Below, in pieces: positions 33,180 to 45,424 of a DNA stretch of 64,000 nt. The translations under genes were made by a program, and so were the position numbers. Below the pieces are notes generated by a model. The model saw only the letters and a list, made by a program, of their open reading frames with translations. It was not told the origin of the DNA and made no database searches. Position 1 is the stretch's first letter. Every line of letters begins with the position of its first letter. This stretch comes from Neoechinorhynchus agilis (taxonomy: Eukaryota > Acanthocephala), in assembly GCA_051530055.1 (NCBI GenBank), contig CM121341.1, positions 11,284,001-11,348,000 of the forward strand. The letters are read 5' to 3'.

Positions 33180-35190
33180 TATCTACTCGCTTAGCGAGAT
33201 TGCTCTTGAACAACCGCAAATCAACCAACAATTACTTGTTTGCGAGCGTCGTTCAATATTTTTGTGTTTATTGTTGTCCAATTAAGCAGCAAACACCTAT
33301 GAGCCAATCAATGAATAATGAAAAACATACGTCGAAACGTACCGGCATTTAGGATAATCACTTGTTCAAACGTCATATAACTTTGAAATACTCTTGTACT
33401 CGATTGAACATACCGTTTGAATATATAATTTAACGAAAAGGCAATGATAAGAGTTACTCAACTACTTCTAGTAGCGTTAACAAATCTAAGATAAAATCGC
33501 CGACTGTGATCGCTATCGGCAAAATTTCTATTCTGACTTCTCATAACAATCACACGAGAAAAATATATGAATGATGGACTTATTCGGGTTTTGATAGTGA
33601 GAAAAATCTTGATTAACTGTCTAAAATGCCTATAAAGCAACTATTTAATGTAACAATCAGACGCAACTGACCGAAAAATCAATATTAGAACTTCTGTCAA
33701 TTACTGAAGCTCGAATGCGTTTAGTCAAAGCTATCAGGCCCGAATGAGAGTGAAAAAGCAACTTGTCTATTGCAGTTTTAGGATCCATTGAAGTCGCGAA
33801 AAGGGCGGAAGATCGAAAAAAGGAGAAGTACAAATGCCTCCCTGAGTTGTCAAACAAGGCTAAAAAGTGGCACAGCGACGACGGACTCCCGTGAAACCAA
33901 CTACTTTTATTAGAGAATCATCTGTGCGATTAAGAAAGGGAAATTTTTGAGGATAAAAGTGTCACTACGTTCCCATTAATTTATATCAGAAAACATATAA
34001 ATTCCATTGGTATTTAATCTGCAGTCAGCACAAATTCTTTGAAAAATTAGATGGCACAAAATGATATATTTTTAGCTTCCATTCAGATAGTAGCTATTTA
34101 CTGGATGAAATCATTATTCCATAAACTTAATCTTTTAATTCCTAATGATAAACTTGGCAGAATTTTAAACTCAATATTCCGTTAAAAAATGCCGTCATAT
34201 TTATTGCGAAAGAGAGAATTAGTCGTTTTTGTGCTTTGAACCGATTTGGAAAAAAGAACTATTGAGATCGAAAAAGCGAAAACTTGTTTGTTCTTAGCGG
34301 ATTTGGAAAATTCTTCTCTTTTGATTTCTAAACATTTCAAAAACCCACACTGTGTGCGAAGTTGATAAACGATCCAGTTTGAAAGTGCAGAATCGTGTCA
34401 AGATCGACTTTTAAGTATAGCGAACATGCTGATGCATTAGAATTTTGCCTGTTGTATTGAATTTTTTTCGTTACTGGAAGTGAAAACGGATGTAAAATGC
34501 GCCATATTTTCCAAACTGTTTAAATTTTTTTGAATGTTCACGGCGTAGATTTGAGCGTGGTCAAAAGGGTGTCGCCTCCAATACGACGTGAAGTTAAGTC
34601 ATTTCGGACGATTTACAGCTTCTTTTCTTACTGAAATGTATCGGTTTTTAGTGATAGATAAATTTAAATTCCTACTAAGACCAGATTGTCAAAAATCACT
34701 AAGCAAACAGAACTTCGGTATCTCATGTGAATCGCTGGATTACTTTATACCGTTTAGCGATAACTGCTAGTTTTACTACTAGCAAAAAAGGTTGCGGGTA
34801 TTTGTGGTTCTGACCTGGTTAGGAATCTACACTGGCGTTCAATAGAATTTCTGGCCAAAAACTTTAGAAACAACTGAAACCTTTATTAATTTCAAAGAAG
34901 GATAAGTTCACAGAAGCAGTGTCTTTGATGAACTTATATCACGTTTCCTTTTCCAACACAGCGCCACATACGTGATAAAACGAGCATATATGACCAAGCA
35001 AATTTCGTTTTCGACTTTTTCATAAATGCCATATCCGAGTTTTAGTAGCAAAATGAGCAATGATAGTTCCTACCAGGGTACAGGAAGTCATTCATTTCGG
35101 CAAAAGACCCCGATGGCTCTAATAATTGAAATGGACGACTACCGCCGGTCTCAACGGCTGAATCGAACTCATCGTGTAAGACACAACGGA
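33180..35190. other. intergenic DNA
   Basis: No conserved gene, RNA or repeat was recognised. Small open frames on both strands lack codon-level support. Confidence 0.3.
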
Positions 35191-35205
35191 ACAACAGCTA
35201 TGCGA

Positions 35206-35367
35206 TTACAGAAAACAACACGATTCTAGAACACTTAAAGAATCGCGTTCCATAAAAACAGGACGGGCGATCAGATCCATGAAATACATAACAAAAACGA
35301 CGAGTGCAACGGATGTGATGGTTTTTATCACGTCTCTCATCTCGCTCGTGATACTTGTGCTCACCAT
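35206..35367 (-). CDS. possible 53-aa single-membrane-span microprotein
   Basis: The ATG at 35367 opens MVSTSITSEMRDVIKTITSV, followed by a hydrophobic stretch ALVVFVMYFMDLIA and a short polar end with two cysteines. It lies 51 nt beyond the stop codon of the dehydratase gene on the same strand, a spacing compatible with a downstream cistron or simply with its 3' UTR. No family was recognised, and two overlapping frames are also open, so coding status is doubtful. Confidence 0.25.
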   Translation of the reverse strand: MVSTSITSEMRDVIKTITSVALVVFVMYFMDLIARPVFMERDSLSVLESCCFL

Positions 35368-35418
35368 CTTCACACTTATTAAAGCAATCCAAATCAAAAT
35401 AATGTTAAATTCAAAGAA

Positions 35419-36424
35419 TTAAAGGTTCTTCTTTTTGGAGAGTTTCCTTGATCGTTGAGACAGCATGTGACCGTACATTGTTGGGAAGACTATTTTTTTA
35501 AAGTAGGTGAAATTGAGACATATATCAGTCGAAAGTAATACTAACGTAAGGCGTATATCCCAAACACCAACGGAAGGATGAACGATGCGTCCAGTGAAAT
35601 ATTAAGGGAATTCGGGAGTTGATAGGATACGGAACGACACCATTGCTCTCCTTCTTTTGTCTTTAATACCAAGTAAAAAGATCGACCTATAACATTGAGT
35701 TCTGATAAGACACCGACGGGATAAAGAACCACGAATAAAGAGTATCTGAATGAGCAAGATTGATTTTTTTACCATTTACTAATCGCAGACTCACCTTAGC
35801 CACTCGAGGAATCCAGGACATCGCTTAATCAATGTCATCGTGTAAAACAAATATCGACAAAGATCTGCCATCGTCCAGGTCAACACTATTCCGCAGATTC
35901 CATAGCATTTCACAACCCATGTACAATGCATTATTTACGCCATTGGCACATTAGTAAAATCAATACCTCTTTTTCAATCAATGAATGGTTTAAACCACCC
36001 AAGAGACCACATGCAATAAAGTTTCGAGACAAAAGTTGAATTCCGGTTATTAAAGGTCTCGACGACGTAAATCGGAACACTGCATGAGCGACCTTAGATG
36101 CAAGTGAGACAATTTTTAAGATCAATATATTTCTGTGTAATTAAGGAACTGACAAACCTCGACTAAGGCTACAAGCTGTGCCATTTTGACCATTGAGCCA
36201 ATTTCATCGTACATCCGGACATAGATTGGCTTGTAGTTTAATGTTTGTGGTTGTTTAAAACTTAGAATTGCCTTGTAAAGAATGTGGATGTGCCTGTTAA
36301 ATTTAATATAAATGAGGTTACAGGCGACGTTTACGAATAAAGGCATCGAAATCGTTTCTGCATTTTGCTTTGAGAAGGTTAAGTTCATGTTGCGCTCAAT
36401 GTTTTCGAACAAAAGATGCTTCAA
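35419..36424 (-). CDS. very-long-chain (3R)-3-hydroxyacyl-CoA dehydratase (HACD/PHS1 family)
   Basis: Catalyses the third step of the fatty-acid elongation cycle in the ER membrane, dehydrating 3-hydroxyacyl-CoA to trans-2-enoyl-CoA. Minus-strand exons: up to 36158 (from 36391 or further upstream), 36092 to about 35988, about 35919-35795, 35746-35546 and 35489-35419. Recognisable blocks: MAQLVALVE, LITGIQLLSRNFIACGLLGG, LTWTMADLCRYLFY (containing the family's active-site tyrosine region), LEWLRYSLFVVLYPVGVLSE, SLDASFILPLVFGIYA and FPTMYGHMLSQRSRKL with a lysine-rich end (ER-retention-like). Three introns are canonical. The one between exons 2 and 3 has no AG near its 3' end and is unresolved. 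The apparent first codon at 36424 is TTG, so the N-terminus is uncertain; methionines at 36391 and 36346 are candidates. Confidence 0.85.
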
Positions 36425-36429
36425 TTATT

Positions 36430-37440
36430 TTTAAAGAATGCGTCGACCAATTACGGTGTTTAAGAATCGATTCGCAAAAAATGGCGTTATTTTAGCTATT
36501 CAAAGTTGAACTTTATCCAAAAACCGGACATAGTCGAAACATCTACATCCATTTTACAATGGTTACCAATATAAAAAGGGAAAAATAACAGACGTAATCG
36601 AAAAGAGACGTCCCGCACCTTAAATTCTAGAAACTCTAAGATGGCACTTTTCTGTGAGTCATGTAAGTAAATTCATCACAAGATGTAAAGCGCACATCAA
36701 TACATTCGTAAGCGAACGAAAAAGTTTACGCTACTTTAAATTTATGTTTACTCCAAGATTTGCATCCATAGAATGGGGTTCGCTAATTATACATTTTGAT
36801 TTCTACTTAAATGACAACGACTAAATTAAAGGCAAATAAAAAGAATAAAATCTGATGAAATTTGGCAATTTTTTGTTTTAATAAATTGGCGTGTTAATTC
36901 GTTTAGGTGATATTCATATTTAGCCTTCTGTACAATGAACATTTCTCGAATCGGCAACCACAACTTAAAACCTGGATTATAATAACAAAAATTAAAAACT
37001 TGTAAAATCGTGAATGATTTTTTTCGATAGCAGAATAAACGGGCATAATTTAATGCTTAGAAGTGTACTATAATTTTAAAAATAATTCGAAAAACACATA
37101 CCATATCGACATCATCAAATTGTACCAAACTAAGTAAGTCTGAATTGTCCTTGATCTCGAGACCTTCATCGAATATGACACACAAAAATATGCAATCTAG
37201 AAAAATTACAAAAGATACTAAATCGAAACGAAAAATTGTGCACTGAAGCCCAAGAGAATCAAAAACGTTCATGCTCAAAAAACCAAAAAAGTACACCTTT
37301 TATGAATGACGTCAATACATAACCTAAAATGCTGTAAGGATATTCTAATCGATTTCAGCTTTTTCAAAAATCATCAACATTTCAAGGACGTCATTCATCC
37401 TCAAACTATAAGAAACCAGATACAACCGTCTGACCACAAA
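36430..37440. other. AT-rich spacer between the HACD gene and the 81-bp satellite
   Basis: A minus-strand open stretch near 37057-37296 (LEIKDNSDLLSLVQFDDVDM) ends at a possible donor and could be an upstream HACD exon, but no homology confirms it. Otherwise nothing is recognised. Confidence 0.3.
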
Positions 37441-37444
37441 AATG

Positions 37445-40400
37445 AATAAATTTTATATTGGCGATGAACGCAAACGGTAATAAACGAATCTGAATAGATT
37501 AATATTTAAAATGACGTCACGAATGAATAAATCCCATATTGGCAATGATCTTAAGCCGTATTGATCGAATCTGAATAGAACAATATTCAAGATGACGTTA
37601 CGAATGAATAAATCCCCAATTGGCAATGATCTTAAGCCGTATTGAACGAATCTGAATAGAACAATATTTAAATTGACGTCAAGAATGAATAAATCCCGCA
37701 TTGGCGACAAACATAAACGGCAATAAACGAATCTGAATAAAATAGTATTTAAAATGACGTCACGAATGAATAAATCTCCAATTGGCAATGATCGTAAGCC
37801 GCAATAAACGAATCTGAATAGAACAATATTTAAATTGAAGTCACGAATGAATAAATCCAGAATTGGCAATGATCTTAAGCCGTATTGAACGAATCTGAAT
37901 AGAACAATATTTAAATTGACGTCAAGAATGAATAAATCCTCAATTTGAGATAAACTCAAACAGTAATAAACGAATCTGAATAGAATAATATTAAACGTGA
38001 CGTCACGAATGAATAAATCCCCAATTGGCGATGAACACAAACGGTAATAAACGAATCTGAATAGAATAATATTCAAGATGACTCCATGAAGGATTAAATC
38101 CCCAATTGGCAATGATCGTAAGCCGTAATAAACGAATCTGAATAGAACATTATTTAAATTGACGTCAGGAATGAATAAATCCCCAATTGGCAATGATCTG
38201 AAGCCGTATTGAACGAATCTGAATAGAACAATATTTAAATTGACGTCAAGAATGAATAAATCCCCAATTTGAGATAAACCCAACAGTAATAAACGAATCT
38301 GAATAGAATAATATTAAACGTGACGTCACGAATGAATAAATCCCCAATTGGCGATGAACACAAACGGTAATAAACGAATCTGAATAGAATAATATTCAAG
38401 ATGACTCCATGAAGGATTAAATCCCCAATTGGCAATGATCGTAAGCCGTAATAATCGAATCTGAATAGAACAATATTTAAATTGACGTCACGAATGAATA
38501 AATCCCCAATTGGCAATGATCTTAAGCCGTATTGAACGAATCTGAATAGAACAATATTTAAATTGACGTCAAGAATGAATAAATCCCCCATTGGCGACAA
38601 ACATAAACGGCAATAAACAAATCTGAATAAAATAGTATTTAAAATGACGTCACGAATGAATAAATCAGAAATTGGCAATGATCGTAAGCCGTAATAAACG
38701 AATCTGAATAGAACAATATTAAACGTGACGTCACGAATAAATCCCCAATTTGAGATAAACTCAAACGACAACAAACGAGTCTGAATAGAATAATATTAAA
38801 CGTGACGTCACGAATGAATAAATCCTAAATTGGCGATAAACTCAAACGGCAATAAACGAATCTGAATAGAATAATATTAAACGTGACGTCACGAATGAAT
38901 AAATCAGAAATTGGCGATGAACTCAAACCGTAATAAAAACATATTTGAATGGAATAATATTTAAAATGACGTAACGAATGAATAAATCCCATATTGGCAA
39001 TGATCTTAAGCCGTATTGAACGAATCTGAATAGAATAATATTCAAGATGACGTTACGAACGAGTAAATCCCCAATTGGTGACAAACACAATCGATAATAA
39101 GCGAGTCTGAATAAGATAATATTCAACGTGACGTCACGAATGAATAAATCCTCAATTGGCGATGATCGTAAGCCGTAATGAACAAATCTGAATAGAATAA
39201 TATTAAATGACGAATAATCCCATTGACAAAAACGACGAATAGAATATTATAGTGACGTCACGAATGAATAAATCCTCAATTGGCGATAAACTCAAACGGC
39301 AATAAACGAATCTGAATAGAATAATATTAAACGTGACGTCACGAATGAATAAATCAGAAATTGGCGATGAACTCAAACCGTAATAAAAACATATTTGAAT
39401 GGAATAATATTTAAAATGACGTAACGAATGAATAAATCCCATATTGGCAATGATCTTAAGCCGTATTGAACGAATCTGAATAGAATAATATTCAAGATGA
39501 CGTTACGAACGAGTAAATCCCCAATTGGTGACAAACACAATCGATAATACGCGAGTCTGAATAAGATAATATTCAACGTGACGTCACGAATGAATAAATC
39601 CTCAATTGGCGATGATCGTAAGCCGTAATGAACAAATCTGAATAGAATAATATTAAACGTGACGTCACGAATAAATCCCCAATTTGAGATAAACTCAAAC
39701 GACAACAAACGAGCCTGAATAGGATAATATTATACGTGACGTCACGAATGAATAAATACTAAATTGGCGATAAACTCAAACGGCAAAAAACGAATCTGAA
39801 TAGAATAATATTAAACGTGACGTCACGAATGAATAAATCAGAAATTGGCAATGATCGTAAGCCGTAATAATCGAATCTGAATAGAACAATATTTAAATTG
39901 ACGTCACGAATGAATAAATCCCCAATTGGCAATGATCTTAAGCCGTATTGAACGAATCTGAATAGAACAATATTTAAATTGACGTCAAGAATGAATAAAT
40001 CCCCCATTGGCGACAAACATAAACGGCAATAAACGAATCTGAATAAAATAGTATTTAAAATGACGTCACGAATGAATAAATCAGAAATTGGCGATGAACT
40101 CAAACCGTAATAAACATATTTGAATGGAATAATATTTAAAATGACGTAACGAATGAATACTCAAACCGTAATAAAACATATTTGAATGGAATAATATTTA
40201 AAATGACGTAACGAATGAATAAATCCCATATTGGCAATGATCTTAAGCCGTATTGAACGAATCTGAATAGAATAATATTCAAGATGACGTTACGAACGAG
40301 TAAATCCCCAATTGGTGACAAACACAATCGATAATAAGCGAGTCTGAATAAGATAATATTCAACGTGACGTCACGAATGAATAAATCCTCAATTGGCGAT

Positions 40401-41460
40401 GATCGTAAGCCGTAATGAACAAATCTGAATAGAATAATATTAAACGTGACGTCACGAATAAATCCCCAATTTGAGATAAACTCAAACGACAACAAACGAG
40501 CCTGAATAGGATAATATTATACGTGACGTCACGAATGAATAAATACTAAATTGGCGATAAACTCAAACGGCAAAAAACGAATCTGAATAGAATAATATTA
40601 AACGTGACGTCACGAATGAATAAATCAGAAATTGGCGATGAACTCAAACCGTAATAAAAACATATTTGAATGGAATAATATTTAAAATGACGTAACGAAT
40701 GAATAAATCCCATATTGGCAATGATCTTAAGCCGTATTGAACGAATCTGAATAGAATAATATTCAAGATGACGTTACGAACGAGTAAATCCCCAATTGGT
40801 GACAAACACAATCGATAATAAGCGAGTCTGAATAAGATAATATTCAACGTGACGTCACGAATGAATAAATCCTCAATTGGCGATGATCGTAAGCCGTAAT
40901 GAACAAATCTGAATAGAATAATATTAAACGTGACGTCACGAATAAATCCCCAATTTGAGATAAACTCAAACGACAACAAACGAGCCTGAATAGGATAATA
41001 TTATACGTGACGTCACGAATGAATAAATACTAAATTGGCGATAAACTCAAACGGAAAAAACGAATCTGAATAGAATAATATTAAACGTGACGTCACGAAT
41101 GAATAAATCAGAAATTGGCGATGAACTCAAACCGTAATAAAAACATATTTGAATGGAATAATATTTAAAATGACGTAACGAATGAATAAATCCCATATTG
41201 GCAATGATCTTAAGCCGTATTGAACGAATCTGAATAGAATAATATTCAAGATGACGTTACGAACGAGTAAATCCCCAATTGGTGACAAACACAATCGATA
41301 ATAAGCGAGTCTGAATAAGATAATATTCAACGTGACGTCACGAATGAATAAATCCTCAATTGGCGATGATCGTAAGCCGTAATGAACAAATCTGAATAGA
41401 ATAATATTTAAAATAACGTCACGAATGAATAAATCAGAAATTTGCAATGGAGATTGTACA
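37445..41460. repeat. 81-bp satellite array (about 50 copies) carrying TGACGTCA palindromes
   Basis: The monomer contains in order AATCTGAATAGAA, AATATT, TGACGTCA, CGAATGAATAAATC, AATTGGCGATGA and a variable AACTCAAACGG or TCTTAAGCCGT segment. I count more than 30 intact TGACGTCA octamers. Other copies have TGACGTTA, TGACGTAA or TGACTCCA. From about 38.7 kb a six-monomer higher-order block (about 485 bp) repeats several times, as shown by the recurring minus-strand frames ending at 39708, 40495 and 40979. Because 81 is a multiple of three, minus-strand frames of up to 276 codons stay open; they are not taken as genes. Confidence 0.95.
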
Positions 41461-41464
41461 CACA

Positions 41465-42440
41465 CATTTGCGTAGACTTGAACAACAGTTTACAAAAAAT
41501 TGGTGTCGTCCATACCAACAATAATTGGTGTCGTACTTTGGGTGTGGAAATTGCTGTGAAATTCAAAAAAATTTAATTGAAAAAGTAACAATCTGAAACG
41601 AAGTACACTAATTTCCTTGTCGATCTCAGATTTCACAATATAAAGCGTTTAAATGTGCTTAATCCATTTGTTCTTTCATATATTCAAGATCGATGACGTA
41701 ACATTACTCAAAAGTATACGTTAGCGACGTCATTATCCGTTTCTTTTTGTGAGTATTTATTCTGCACCAAATCTGCTTGTGTACATGCTGCAAAAATCCT
41801 CTTCATCACCGAATGTTTAATCACTACTTGCTAATGGATCAGCTGATTGACTAAACTCATCGATGGCGCAATTCAGAATCATTTGTTTTGAATTCGGGAA
41901 GAATTCCAATATTGCGTCTGTTTACGTCGTCCACATATTGTATCGTTTTACCATTTCTGCGGGCAAGGATTATGAAGTTTCAGCGTGCTAACAATCCGGT
42001 GGGTCCATTAGTATAATCCTTTTTATGGCGAATTATAATAATTGATTTATTAAGGCCTACGCGAAGACCAAAAATTATCAAATTAATCAACTATTATAAT
42101 TCGTTATAGAAAAGTAAATGATGAACATCTTTACAATATTGGCATAACGACGCACTGATTACAAAATGTTTATCAATTTCCTAATGTTAACTGCGTACAC
42201 CGTGAAAAACAAGTTAATTGTTTATGAATAAAGCAATTAATGTGGTGATAATTGCTGTCGACAAGAAAGAACATTCTTATGATTATAATGTTGATTGTCT
42301 TGCGAATTAGCACTAGGGAGCTATTTCTCTGCTTAATTTTGTGTGCAAGTTTCGACTCTCTTTTAATTCTCCTTCCACATAAACGCGTATTTTTTGTTTT
42401 AGGAAAAAAATTTACAGAATATACCATAAATATCAAAATA
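41465..42440. other. intergenic DNA
   Basis: No recognised gene or repeat between the satellite and the LINE-derived duplication. Confidence 0.3.
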
Positions 42441-42759
42441 ATTCGTTTTTGAGAAGTGTCTAACACATTTTAAAGAAGCGCTAGATCTTTACTTTAGTCT
42501 TAAGATTTCACTCCATTTTTTAATCGACCGATATTTCTTATGATTATGCAATCGATTTAGGATTTTATAAGCAACTTAAAACCCCATAATTTTCAAAACA
42601 ATTTATTTTGAAAAGTGTCGGACACATTTTAGAGAAGCGCTAAATCTTTACTTAAGTCTTAAAATTTAACTCCATTTTTTAATCGACCGATATTTTTAAT
42701 GATTAAGCAATCGATTTAGGATTTTTTAGGCAACTTAAAACCCCATAATTTTCAAAACT

Positions 42760-43190
42760 CACAAACTGTTATATGCCTTGCCGTTTTCGTCCTCAATTGT
42801 CGCCCGAATACTTGCAGTGTTGCCTCTCAACACGGCGATGCTGATATTTTGAACCAGATGTGAACTTGATTTTTCATTAACGGTTGTAACCTGAAGGCGT
42901 CGCTTCAGATCCTTCAGAAGTTGAAGAGCCTCGCTACCAAGAGATCCGTAGGTCTAAATCCCCAAAGGTGCAAACAAATGGGTTAATCGAGGTATTTCGT
43001 CGTTTTCCGTCCTTCCGCCGCGCTCCCTGCACCTCATGCTTGAATCATCGAGAATTTGAGGTTGCTGGCCGCGAGTGTATCGACACAAGTGGCGTCCCGG
43101 AGGAAACATTTACCTTCCCGTCACGGAAATACGATCACCCCATCAGGTCTACGCCCGTCGTCCCTACAGAGGTTGGCAGGTTAAAAAATT
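42760..43190 (-). pseudogene. C-terminal endonuclease-like fragment of a non-LTR retroelement, copy 1
   Basis: On the minus strand the translation contains RDDGRRPDGVIVFP, stop, REGKCFLRDATCVDTLA. This matches a block common downstream of reverse transcriptases in animal retroelements (RPDGxxxxPWxxGxxLxWDxT). After a frame change come LGSEALQLLKDLKRRL and ISIAVLRGNTASI, then the natural stop. TGA stands where the conserved tryptophan codon should be, and frames shift, so it is dead. Assignment to a restriction-like endonuclease fold is inference. Confidence 0.6.
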
Positions 43191-43501
43191 CATTTTAAAA
43201 AGTGCCTGACACATTTTAGAGAAGCGCTAATTTTTTCTTGTCTTAAGATTTCACCCCATTTTTTAATCGACCGATATTTCTTATGATTATGCAATCGATT
43301 TAGGATTTTATAAGCAACTTAAAACCCCATAATTTTCAAAACAATTTATTTTGAAAAGTGTCGGACACATTTTAGAGAAGCGCTAAATCTTTACTTAAGT
43401 CTTAAAATTTAACTCCATTTTTTAATCGACCGATATTTTTAATGATTAAGCAATCGATTTAGGATTTTTAGGCAACTTAAAACCCCATAATTTTCAAAAC
43501 T

Positions 43502-43932
43502 CACAAACTGTTATATGCCTTGCCGTTTTCGTCCTCAATTGTCGCCCGAATACTTGCAGTGTTGCCTCTCAACACGGCGATGCTGATATTTTGAACCAGA
43601 TGTGAACTTGATTTTTCATTAACGGTTGTAACCTGAAGGCGTCGCTTCAGATCCTTCAGAAGTTGAAGAGCCTCGCTACCAAGAGATCCTTAGGTCTCAA
43701 TCCCAAAAGGTGCAAACAAATGGGCTAAATCGAGGTATTTCGCCGTTTTCCGCCCATCCGCAGCGCTCCCTGCACCTCATGCTTGTACTAACGCGAACTT
43801 TGGATTGCTGGTTGCGAGTGTATCGACACAAGTGGCGTCCCGGAGGAAACATTTACCTTCCCGTCACGGAAATACGATCACCCCATCAGGTCTACGCCCG
43901 TCGTCCCTACAGAGATTGGCAGGTTAAAAATT
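43502..43932 (-). pseudogene. C-terminal endonuclease-like fragment of a non-LTR retroelement, copy 2
   Basis: Second copy of the same fragment in the 742-bp duplication, about 90% identical. It carries the same TGA at the tryptophan position, so the disabling change predates the duplication. An additional TAA appears where copy 1 has TAC near the LGSEAL block. Confidence 0.6.
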
Positions 43933-44350
43933 CATTTTGAAAATGCCTGACACATTTTAGCGAAGCGCTAATTCTTTTCTTTAGTCTTAGGATTTCACTC
44001 CATTTTTTAATCGACCGATATTTCTTATGATTATGCAATCGCTTTAGGATTTTTTTAAGCAACTTAAAACCCCATAATTTTCAAAATAATTCGTTTTGAA
44101 TAGTGTCTTACACATATTAGAGAGAAGCGCTAAGTCTTTTCCTTAATCTTAAGATTTCACTCCATAATAAAATCGACCGATATTTCTTATGATTATGCAA
44201 TCGATTTTGGATTTTTTGAGCAACTTAATGCTTTTTAAATACTACTGTAAGTCATTATTTAACGATCTAATTGAAGTTACATTGTCACGCATTTTCCTGA
44301 TTCTGATTAGAAAAACGTAACCATTTCTTCGATTTTAGATTTGTTCGATA

Positions 44351-45421
44351 ATGTCGCTTTCACTTTCATCTAGTACGTACAACCGTCAGAATTGGGAAGA
44401 TTCTGATTTTCCGGTTTTATGCGAGACGTGCCTCGGCGACAACCCGTACGTACGAATGATCAAGGACAAGTACGGAAAGGAATGTAAAGTTTGCGAACGT
44501 CCATTTACGACATTCCGATGGTGTCCAGGTCCGCGAATGCGTTACAAAAAGACCGAAATCTGTCAGTCCTGTAGTCGTCTTAAGAATGTATGCCAGACCT
44601 GTCTGCTCGACCTTGAATACGGTTTGCCGGTCCAAGTTCGAGACCACGCTCTTCAGATAAAATCAGATATTCCTTCCAATCCAGTGAATCGCGAATATTT
44701 CATGCAAGCGATTGAGAAAAAAATGGAAAACAGCGCAAAACCCTATGGGCCGCTGGCTCTTCCTCATGGAAACAACGACATTCTGACTAAATTAGCAAGG
44801 ACATCTCCTTACTATAATCGGAATCGGCCCCATATCTGCTCATTTTGGGTCAAAGGTGAATGCCGTCGAGGAGAAGAATGTCCTTATCGTCATGAAAAAC
44901 CCAATGATCCCGAAGATCCCATGTCTGATCAGAATATTAGAGATCGTTATTATGGCCGTGATGATCCTGTTGCCGATAAACTCCTAAAGCGTTATGCCGA
45001 AATTCCGAAGCTCATGCCGCCGGAAGATCGATCTATCACCACCTTGTTTGTTTCCAATCTCGAAGATGGGATATGCGAGCGAAATATTCGTGATTATTTT
45101 TATCAGTTTGGAGAAATCGCTTCTATCAATATGACTAAACGCGCTAGTGCATTTGTTCAATTCACTACGAGAGACGCTGCTGAAAGAGCCGCCGCAGTTT
45201 CGTTCAATAGAGCTGTGATCAATGGAAAGAAAGCGACTGTATGTTGGGGTAGGTCGGCCGTTCAAATGGACGAAGATGTGAGTGTCGGTGGACTACCTCC
45301 TCCTCCTAGTAAAGTAAACGATTTCTTCAATCTCAGCGGATCAAAATCTTCTCGACTCATGTATCCATCGCAGGATCCAAGGAGACTTGGGAGCTTCGGA
45401 CGCACTAGTAAACCATATTGA
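44351..45421 (+). CDS. RBM22: pre-mRNA-splicing factor RBM22 (Cwc2/Slt11-like)
   Basis: A spliceosome component that contacts U6 snRNA and the intron in the activated spliceosome. Single exon, 356 aa. The zinc-binding N-terminus is [13 protein letters not shown]...[16 protein letters not shown]...[18 protein letters not shown]. The CCCH finger [20 protein letters not shown] and the following YRHEKP are near invariant, with [20 protein letters not shown] after it. An RRM occupies about 230-305 ([11 protein letters not shown]2-like, [13 protein letters not shown]1-like). The proline-rich C-terminus of vertebrate RBM22 is shortened to PPPPSK, keeping the terminal [21 protein letters not shown] ends 12 nt before the ATG. 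In a genome with unusual introns this core factor is worth comparing with orthologues; no disrupted motif is visible. Confidence 0.96.
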   Translation: MSLSLSSSTYNRQNWEDSDFPVLCETCLGDNPYVRMIKDKYGKECKVCERPFTTFRWCPGPRMRYKKTEICQSCSRLKNVCQTCLLDLEYGLPVQVRDHALQIKSDIPSNPVNREYFMQAIEKKMENSAKPYGPLALPHGNNDILTKLARTSPYYNRNRPHICSFWVKGECRRGEECPYRHEKPNDPEDPMSDQNIRDRYYGRDDPVADKLLKRYAEIPKLMPPEDRSITTLFVSNLEDGICERNIRDYFYQFGEIASINMTKRASAFVQFTTRDAAERAAAVSFNRAVINGKKATVCWGRSAVQMDEDVSVGGLPPPPSKVNDFFNLSGSKSSRLMYPSQDPRRLGSFGRTSKPY

Positions 45422-45424
45422 TTA

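Larger units (their letters stand above)
42447..44250. repeat. tandemly duplicated block: two ~160-bp monomers plus a ~420-bp LINE-derived segment
   Basis: The order is monomer, monomer, segment; monomer, monomer, segment; monomer, monomer. The large period is about 742 bp (for example ACAAACTGTTATATGCCTTG at about 42761 and 43502). Each monomer carries GTGTC-GACACATTTTAGAGAAG, CGCTAA, TTTTTTAATCGACCGATATT and CAACTTAAAACCCCATAATT type blocks in order. The two large copies differ by point changes and small indels. Confidence 0.85.

Noticed and set aside
37445-41460. Regularly spaced repeats as a possible CRISPR array
   Set aside because: The repeats are contiguous diverged monomers without unique spacers, and the window is a eukaryotic nuclear genome.
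37453-41465. Minus-strand ORFs of up to 276 aa with 27-residue repeats
   Set aside because: The 81-bp satellite monomer is a multiple of three, so any open frame continues. The hydrophobic repeated peptide and lack of a gene structure argue against a protein.
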